64,000 nt of DNA from Roseobacter sp. (lineage in GTDB: Bacteria; Pseudomonadota; Alphaproteobacteria; Rhodobacterales; Rhodobacteraceae): contig PCCY01000021.1 in the NCBI GenBank assembly GCA_002731875.1, positions 154,458 through 218,457 of the forward strand. Reading direction: 5' to 3'. The notes beneath the pieces were generated by a model, which worked only from the letters and a program-made list of their open reading frames with translations, was not told the origin of the DNA and made no database searches. Positions 56,038 through 64,000 of this stretch are shown here, one piece after another. Made by a program: the position numbers and the translations under genes. Each line of letters starts with the position of its first letter. Position 1 is the first letter of the stretch.

Positions 56038-56053
56038 TTTATCAACTGGTAAA
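56038..56053. promoter_or_regulatory. RutR-like operator, site 2
   Basis: TTTATCAACTGGTAAA matches the arms of site 1 at 52495-52510 in 13 of 16 positions. It lies upstream of preT-preA and links that operon to the same regulator. Confidence 0.6.
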
Positions 56054-56265
56054 ATTATTTCAGTGCTGCGAAATCCATGCGCAATTGCCCGCCGGTTGTA
56101 CAATTTACATCAAAAACTCTTGATTTCGTATGATTTGGTGACAATGTTTATTGTGCGACGCGTAAGACTTTCGGCCTCTCCGCCCTTCGGCAATGGTGCG
56201 ATCAAGTTCTGACCGAGCCACGCTGCCGCATAATGTGGGCAGGCCAACTACAGGAGACACGGGGC

Positions 56266-56472
56266 ATGGCGACTGGCACCGTAAAATGGTTTAACACCAC
56301 CAAAGGATACGGCTTTATTGCGCCTGATGGCGGCGGTAAGGACATTTTTGTTCACATTTCAGCGGTAGAGCGTGCAGGCCTGACGGGTCTGGCAGACAAC
56401 CAGAAAGTGACCTTCGATATTGAAGCAGGTCGTGACGGCCGGGAAAGCGCAAGCAATATCGCGCTGGCTTGA
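56266..56472 (+). CDS. Cold-shock domain protein, copy 2
   Basis: 68 residues, identical to copy 1 except residues 15 (Tyr for Phe), 24 (Gly for Ser) and 27 (Ile for Val). RNP-1 is KGYGFIAPDG and RNP-2 is [23 protein letters not shown] ribosome site. The two copies flank the pyrimidine cluster on the same strand, 11 kb apart. A strong terminator follows. Confidence 0.96.
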   Translation: MATGTVKWFNTTKGYGFIAPDGGGKDIFVHISAVERAGLTGLADNQKVTFDIEAGRDGRESASNIALA

Positions 56473-56495
56473 TCAAGCTCAATATGACGAATTAG

Positions 56496-56522
56496 AAACG
56501 GGCACCGCGGTGCCCGTTTTTT
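56496..56522. terminator. Terminator after cold-shock copy 2
   Basis: A 24-base perfect palindrome AAACGGGCACCGCGGTGCCCGTTT at 56496-56519 (given as two 12-base arms) is followed by T residues to 56522. It also faces the esterase gene, which converges on it. Confidence 0.9.
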
Positions 56523-56532
56523 GTGCAAGTGG

Positions 56533-57183
56533 TTAGCCGGACACCTTGATGCGGGCAATCAGTTCTAACACCTTTGGCCCGATCTCGGCGACGACCTTGG
56601 CCACGCCCTTTTTGTTGGGGTGGATGCCATCAGCCTGGAAAAAGGCCTGCGCCTTTGCGGGGTCTTGCACGCCATTCTCATCCGCCAGCCCGTCAAAGAA
56701 GCTGTTAAGAAATGTCGCATCGTATTGTGCCGCCAACTCGGGATAGATCGCGTCGAACGACGCCTTGTATTCGGGACCGTAGTTACCCGGTGCCGTCATC
56801 CCTACCAGCAGCACTTCGACATCGGCCTGTTTTGCCGCGTCAAGTATACCAGCGATATTCGTTCTGGTGACTGCGGGGTCGATGCCGCGCAACAGATCAT
56901 TTCCGCCCAAGGTGACGATCACACCGTCGACTTCGGGGGTGAGGGTCCATGCCACCCTTGACAGACCACCCGCAGTGGTATCGCCTGAAACCCCCGCGTT
57001 GATCAACCGCACGTCAGCGCCGTTCTGATCAAGCCAGCTTTGTAGCTGAGGAACCAATCCGTCCTCCTCTGGAAGCCCATATCCCTGCGTCAGACTGTCG
57101 CCCAATGCGGCAATAACCAAAGGTTCTGCCATGACCGGCCCCGATAAAAACAGAACAACTGCCGTCACCACCTTGTGCATCAT
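56533..57183 (-). CDS. GDSL-type arylesterase/lysophospholipase (TesA-like)
   Basis: 216 residues from ATG 57183 behind GGAGGTTTCACG. Signal peptide MMHKVVTAVVLFLSGPVMA. SGNH hydrolase blocks: ALGDSLTQGYGLP (Ser30), INAGVSGDTTAGG, TLGGNDLLRG, and DGIHPNKKG with the catalytic Asp/His. Periplasmic esterase or lysophospholipase, homologous to TesA of E. coli. Head to head with the YbbA-YbbP genes, an arrangement also found in E. coli (tesA-ybbAP). Confidence 0.93.
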   Translation of the reverse strand: MMHKVVTAVVLFLSGPVMAEPLVIAALGDSLTQGYGLPEEDGLVPQLQSWLDQNGADVRLINAGVSGDTTAGGLSRVAWTLTPEVDGVIVTLGGNDLLRGIDPAVTRTNIAGILDAAKQADVEVLLVGMTAPGNYGPEYKASFDAIYPELAAQYDATFLNSFFDGLADENGVQDPAKAQAFFQADGIHPNKKGVAKVVAEIGPKVLELIARIKVSG

Positions 57184-57231
57184 CGTGAAACCTCCATATC
57201 CAACAGGGACCATATACCAAAAGGCAACCAT

Positions 57232-57900
57232 ATGACCGACCAGGTTTTCCAGATCAAAGATGCATCGTTGAAACTTGATAGCAATACTGGAAAGGTCGAT
57301 ATCTTACATGGGATCACTCTGGAAATTGCGCAAGGCGAGACTGTCGCCTTCACCGGACCATCGGGATCGGGCAAGTCCTCCCTTTTGATGGTTATGGGCG
57401 GGCTGGAGCAGGCCACCGGTGGTTCGGTACGCGCCCTGGGCCAGGACCTGACCACCATGAGCGAGGATAGCCTTGCCAAGTTTCGCCGGGGGCGGATGGG
57501 CATTGTGTTTCAGTCTTTCCATTTGATCCCGACCATGACCGCGCTTGAAAACGTCGCGACACCGTTGGAGCTTGACGGTGCCGAAGACGCGTTCGAGCGT
57601 GCGGAAGCCGAACTGCACGCGGTCGGTCTGGGCCACCGTCTGCATCATTACCCGGCGCAAATGTCGGGCGGCGAACAGCAAAGGGTTGCCTTGGCGCGTG
57701 CCTCGGCACCGCGACCGGCCATATTGCTGGCCGATGAACCGACCGGGAACCTGGATAGCGTCAACGGTGCCGCGATCATGGATATGCTGTTTGATCTGCG
57801 CCAAAAGCACGGGGCGACGCTGGTGCTGGTCACCCATGCCGACGATCTGGCGGCGCGCTGCGATCGCGTTATCACCCTGACTGACGGGCGCATTGTATGA
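57232..57900 (+). CDS. ABC transporter ATP-binding protein, YbbA-like
   Basis: 222 residues from ATG 57232. MacB/LolD type ATPase: Walker A GPSGSGKSS near 42, Q-loop VFQSFHLIPTMT, signature MSGGEQQRVALARA, Walker B ILLADEPTGNLDS, H-loop VTHADD. It overlaps the permease gene as ATGA (57897-57900), so both make one complex. YbbA-YbbP function is not established; envelope lipid or lipoprotein handling is a common guess. Confidence 0.93.
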   Translation: MTDQVFQIKDASLKLDSNTGKVDILHGITLEIAQGETVAFTGPSGSGKSSLLMVMGGLEQATGGSVRALGQDLTTMSEDSLAKFRRGRMGIVFQSFHLIPTMTALENVATPLELDGAEDAFERAEAELHAVGLGHRLHHYPAQMSGGEQQRVALARASAPRPAILLADEPTGNLDSVNGAAIMDMLFDLRQKHGATLVLVTHADDLAARCDRVITLTDGRIV

Positions 57901-60425
57901 GCCTGCGTCTGGCGAGCCGCTTCGCCCGTCGGGAAATGCGTGGAGGCCTGCGCGGCTTCCGGCTGTTTCTGGCGTGTCTTGCGCTAGGAGTGGCCGCAAT
58001 TGCAGCCGTCGGGTCTGTGCGATCTGCGATCGATGGCGGCCTTCAACGCGAAGGTGCCGCGCTTCTGGGGGGGTCGGCCGAGCTTGAATTTACCTATCGG
58101 TTTGCAAATGCTGACGAACGTGACTGGATGAACGGCCAAGCCGTACGCCTTTCCGAAGTGGTCGAATTCCGATCAATGGCGGTCGTGGGGGAAGGCATGC
58201 AGGCTGATCGCGCCTTGACCCAGATCAAAGGCGTGGACGATCTCTATCCGCTGGTGGGCGCTATGGTATTGTCCCCGCAGATGCCGCTGAGCCAAGCGCT
58301 GGCCAACCAGGATGGCGTCGCGGGTGCCGTCATGGAACGCGCCCTGTCTGATCGGCTGGGCCTGTCTCCGGGGGACACGTTTAAGCTTGGGACAAAGACC
58401 TTTCGCCTTACCGCCCAAATAATGCGCGAGCCCGACAGCGCCGGCAGCGGGTTTGCCCTGGGGCCGCGCACCTTGTTGCGGACAGACGCGCTTGACGGGG
58501 CCGGTCTTTTGTCGGCCGGCACGTTGTTTCACTCAAAATACCGGTTGCTTCTGCCCCCCGGTACCGACCTGGATCAGATCAAGGCTGCCGCTGTCGCACG
58601 GTTTCAAAACAGCGGCATGCGCTGGACAGATTCCCGCAACGGGGCCCCCGGTGTGTCGCGTTTCGTCGATCGGCTAAGCGCGTTTCTGGTATTGGTCGGG
58701 CTGTCTGGTCTGGCCATCGGAGGTGTGGGGGTCTCGGCTGCGGTACGATCGTATCTGAACGGCAAGACCGAGGTGATCGCGGTGCTGCGGGCACTGGGGG
58801 CCGACCGGGCCACGGTGTTTCAGACCTATTTCATCCAGATCGGGATTTTGTCGCTGCTTGGCGTGGCCCTTGGCGTGATACTGGGTGCCATAGCGCCGCT
58901 TGCAGTGGCACCATTGATATCGGCGCGGCTCCCTATCCCGGCGGCGTTTGCCATCTATCCCGCACCGCTGGCCGAAGCAGCGATCTACGGGCTGCTTACA
59001 GCCTTTTCGTTCACGCTTTGGCCGCTGGCACGCAGCGAAAACATCCGGGCCGCGACCCTGTTTCGGGACGCGTGGGATGGTGCGGCAAGGTTTCCCGCGC
59101 CTCGCTATGTCTTGGTGACCGGTCTAAGCGTCGCGGTGCTTGTCGCGCTGGCCGGATGGTTTAACGGAAGCTGGCGTTTGACAGCCTGGACCCTGGGCGG
59201 GATTGCCGGTGCGCTGTTGATACTCACGTTGGCTGCGGCCTTGCTGCGGTTTCTTGCGCAACGCGCTACAACATTCGCGCGCGGCCGCCCTCGACTGCGG
59301 TGGGCGATTACCGCAATCGGCGGAAACAATGAGGCATCTGGTGCCGTCGTGCTCAGCCTGGGTCTGGGCCTGTCGGTGCTTGCCGCCGTCGGGCAGATCG
59401 ACGGCAACCTGCGTCGCGCGATTTCAGGCAACCTTCCGGCAGTGGCACCGTCTTACTTCTTTGTCGACATCCAGAAAGACCAGATCGACGGTTATACCAA
59501 GCGCCTGACTGATGACCCTGCTGTCAGCCGTGTCGACAGCGCCCCGATGCTGCGCGGGGTCGTGACCAAGATCAATGACAAGCCTGCCAAGGACGTCGCA
59601 GGCGACCACTGGGTCGTGCGCGGCGACAGGGGAGTTACCCATGCCGCCGCCCCTGACACCGACACGGTCATTACCGCAGGCAAATGGTGGCCAGCTGATT
59701 ATGACGGCCCCCCGTTGATCAGCTTTGCCGCCGAGGAAGCCGAAGAGATCGGGTTGAAGCTGGGCGACACTCTGACCATCAATGTATTGGGCCGAGACAT
59801 CACGGGGACCATCGCCAGCTTCCAGGAGGTGGACTTTTCCACGGCGGGTATCGGGTTTATCCTGACGATGAATCCCGCGGCCCTGCAAGGGGCACCGCAT
59901 ACCTATATATCAACAGTCTATGCCAAACCCGAGGCGGAAGCAGCAATATTGCGCGATATCGCGTCGGCTTACCCGAATATAACCGCGATCCGTGTACGTG
60001 ACGCGATAGATCGTGTGGCTGCCGTGTTGAGCGGTCTGGCCGCGGCCACTTCATATGGCGCGGCGGCGACGTTGTTGACCGGCTTCTTGGTGTTGATCGG
60101 TGCGGCTGCCGCTGGCGCGGATGCCCGGCGATACGAGGCGGCCCTGCTGAAAACCCTTGGGGCTTCGCGCCGGTCAATTGCCACCAGTTTTCTATTGCGG
60201 GCGGGCTTGCTGGGGCTGTTTGCCGGGGCGGTCGCGTTGCTGGCGGGGATCCTTGGCGGTTGGGCGGTCAGCCGCTTTGTCATGGAAACCCGTTTCGAGG
60301 TGGTCTGGCCGTCTGCACTGCTTATTGTTCTGGGCGGCGCAACCGCGTCTGTCCTGGCCTCGCTTGGGTTTGCCTTAAATGCGCTGAACGTACGCCCTGC
60401 CGGGGTGTTGCGGGCCCGGGAATAA
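57897..60425 (+). CDS. FtsX-like permease, YbbP-like
   Basis: 842 residues. One N-terminal helix (GFRLFLACLALGVAAIAAVGSV), a large periplasmic domain, then FtsX-type membrane blocks near residues 255-390, 400-450 and 480-500, a second periplasmic domain, and a final three-helix block from about 710. Twin FtsX repeats of about 120 residues (LVLVGLSGLAIGGVGVSAAVRSYLNGK, and YGAAATLLTGFLVLIGAAAAGADARRYEAALLKTLGASR) are typical of the YbbP/MacB-like proteins. Coupled to YbbA. Confidence 0.93.
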   Translation: MSLRLASRFARREMRGGLRGFRLFLACLALGVAAIAAVGSVRSAIDGGLQREGAALLGGSAELEFTYRFANADERDWMNGQAVRLSEVVEFRSMAVVGEGMQADRALTQIKGVDDLYPLVGAMVLSPQMPLSQALANQDGVAGAVMERALSDRLGLSPGDTFKLGTKTFRLTAQIMREPDSAGSGFALGPRTLLRTDALDGAGLLSAGTLFHSKYRLLLPPGTDLDQIKAAAVARFQNSGMRWTDSRNGAPGVSRFVDRLSAFLVLVGLSGLAIGGVGVSAAVRSYLNGKTEVIAVLRALGADRATVFQTYFIQIGILSLLGVALGVILGAIAPLAVAPLISARLPIPAAFAIYPAPLAEAAIYGLLTAFSFTLWPLARSENIRAATLFRDAWDGAARFPAPRYVLVTGLSVAVLVALAGWFNGSWRLTAWTLGGIAGALLILTLAAALLRFLAQRATTFARGRPRLRWAITAIGGNNEASGAVVLSLGLGLSVLAAVGQIDGNLRRAISGNLPAVAPSYFFVDIQKDQIDGYTKRLTDDPAVSRVDSAPMLRGVVTKINDKPAKDVAGDHWVVRGDRGVTHAAAPDTDTVITAGKWWPADYDGPPLISFAAEEAEEIGLKLGDTLTINVLGRDITGTIASFQEVDFSTAGIGFILTMNPAALQGAPHTYISTVYAKPEAEAAILRDIASAYPNITAIRVRDAIDRVAAVLSGLAAATSYGAAATLLTGFLVLIGAAAAGADARRYEAALLKTLGASRRSIATSFLLRAGLLGLFAGAVALLAGILGGWAVSRFVMETRFEVVWPSALLIVLGGATASVLASLGFALNALNVRPAGVLRARE

Positions 60426-60458
60426 GCCGAATTTGAACCACAACCGAGGGAAAAGAGA

Positions 60459-61325
60459 ATGACGGAAAATCTACCGGCACCTTTGCCGCCCGTATTGAAC
60501 AAGGCGCAGCAAGCTCAGGTTGTCAACATCCTACGCCGTGCCGCCAAAGCCGAAGTGCTGCCAAGGTTTAGAAACCTTTCCGATTTAGAGGTTCACACCA
60601 AGACCGGCCCGTTTGACCTCGTCACCGCAGCCGATCTTGCCGCCGAAGCCATGATAACCCGTGCGCTGACCCGTGCCTTTCCGTCGGCCTTGATCGTGGG
60701 CGAAGAGGCAGTGGGGCAGAACCCGCCCCTGCTGGACAAAATCGTCAGCGCACCGCTTGCATTTATTCTTGATCCGATTGACGGCACATCGAACTTTGCC
60801 CATGGCTTGTCCACATTCGGCATGATCCTTGCCGTGACCCGCTTTGGAAAACCTGCTTTTGGCGTGATCTATGACCCTGTAAACGACGATTGGGTGATCG
60901 GCGATGATTTTGCACCACCACGCTTTGAGCGTTCTTCCGGCATCTCCCGTCCCCTTGGCGTCAGCATCGGCAAGCCGCTCGCGGATCTGACGGGCTATGT
61001 ACCGCTCGGCAACTTCCCCACCGCCTTGCGGCCCAGGATCGCCGCCACCTTGCCAGGCTTTGGCAAGGTCAATTCCCTGCGCTGCTCTGCCCATGAGTAC
61101 CGCACCTTGGCACAAGGTCATGCCGATTTTATGCTTAGCGGAACTTTGCAGCCATGGGATCATGCAGCGGGGGCGTTGATTTGTGCCCAAGCGGGCGCAC
61201 ATGTCGAAATGCTGTCGGGCGGGCCATATGATGCGACCTTGCGCAGCGGGCACTTGCTGGTGGCCCCCGATAAAACCACATGGAACAACTTGCGCAAGGT
61301 GTTTGCTTTCCTCGCCGACGACTGA
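60459..61325 (+). CDS. Inositol monophosphatase family protein
   Basis: 288 residues, about 20 more than typical IMPases. Lithium-sensitive phosphatase motifs: DLVTAADLAAE, VGEEAVG (GEE) near 81, DPIDGTSNFAHGLSTF at 105-120 (metal-binding Asp pair), and WDHAAGALICAQAGAHV near 230. Members act on inositol phosphates, PAP (CysQ) or histidinol phosphate (HisN). Which one cannot be read from the sequence alone. It lies 33 bases after ybbP and probably in the same operon. Confidence 0.88.
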   Translation: MTENLPAPLPPVLNKAQQAQVVNILRRAAKAEVLPRFRNLSDLEVHTKTGPFDLVTAADLAAEAMITRALTRAFPSALIVGEEAVGQNPPLLDKIVSAPLAFILDPIDGTSNFAHGLSTFGMILAVTRFGKPAFGVIYDPVNDDWVIGDDFAPPRFERSSGISRPLGVSIGKPLADLTGYVPLGNFPTALRPRIAATLPGFGKVNSLRCSAHEYRTLAQGHADFMLSGTLQPWDHAAGALICAQAGAHVEMLSGGPYDATLRSGHLLVAPDKTTWNNLRKVFAFLADD

Positions 61326-61351
61326 CGAACCAACCGCGGCTGCAAAACGCA

Positions 61352-61384
61352 AATCGGGCGCAAAGGATCCCTCCGCGCCCGATT
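61352..61384. terminator. Terminator between the phosphatase gene and gcvP
   Basis: AATCGGGCGC (61352-61361) pairs with GCGCCCGATT (61375-61384). It lies between two convergent genes and works in both directions. Confidence 0.85.
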
Positions 61385-61405
61385 GCCAGTCACTTGAAAC
61401 AAAAG

Positions 61406-64000
<2,595 letters not shown>

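Overview
The window reads as the chromosome of an alphaproteobacterium of the Rhodobacterales (Roseobacter-like). Evidence is the set of families present: a TIGR02302/DUF4175 Gln-rich membrane protein, a Hint-domain protein, class I lysyl-tRNA synthetase, an NDUFS4-type complex I subunit, DUF1344, DUF2834, DUF3008 and DUF4864 proteins, Entner-Doudoroff genes, and moderately high GC. This assignment is inferred from gene content only. Genes are dense and mostly ordinary housekeeping or accessory metabolism. No insertion sequence, CRISPR array, rRNA or prophage was seen.

Layout. 1-187: tail of a membrane protein. 216-6196 (minus): argH, two tiny lipoproteins, DUF2834 protein, lysA, TIGR02302 protein, largely one operon with stop/start overlaps. 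6370-8522: Hint protein and an LpxR-like outer-membrane lipid A deacylase. 8721-9245: winged-helix regulator. 9242-11711: edd-eda. 11891-13896: N-acetylglucosamine kinase and nagA, divergent from edd across a GntR-type palindrome.

13972-19584 (minus) is the most notable part: a compact selenocysteine island, selA-selB-tRNA-Sec(UCA)-thioredoxin-domain protein-UGSC selenoprotein. The last gene has an in-frame UGA at 14215-14217 followed directly by Gly-Ser-Cys and by a small hairpin that fits a bacterial SECIS element. The machinery for inserting selenocysteine, except selD, therefore sits in the same transcription direction as a likely client and a likely redox partner.

19795-22798: eptA-dgkA and MYG1. 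23063-25993: copA-cueR with a clear CueR operator. 26325-31467: complex I subunit, uvrB and several small envelope proteins. 31502-44769: beta-helix protein, lysyl-tRNA synthetase, TerB-like protein, dacB, DMT transporter, nadD, AGCS symporter, usp, ettA and a response regulator.

45571-55982 is a reductive pyrimidine degradation cluster: an ABC importer, dihydropyrimidinase, a small unknown protein, an N-carbamoyl-beta-alanine amidohydrolase, a RutR-like TetR regulator, and PreA/PreT. Two RutR-like palindromes lie upstream of its divergent and terminal units. Two nearly identical cold-shock genes flank the cluster. 56533-61325 holds a TesA-like esterase divergent from YbbA-YbbP (an arrangement shared with E. 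coli) and an inositol monophosphatase family gene. The window ends inside gcvP.
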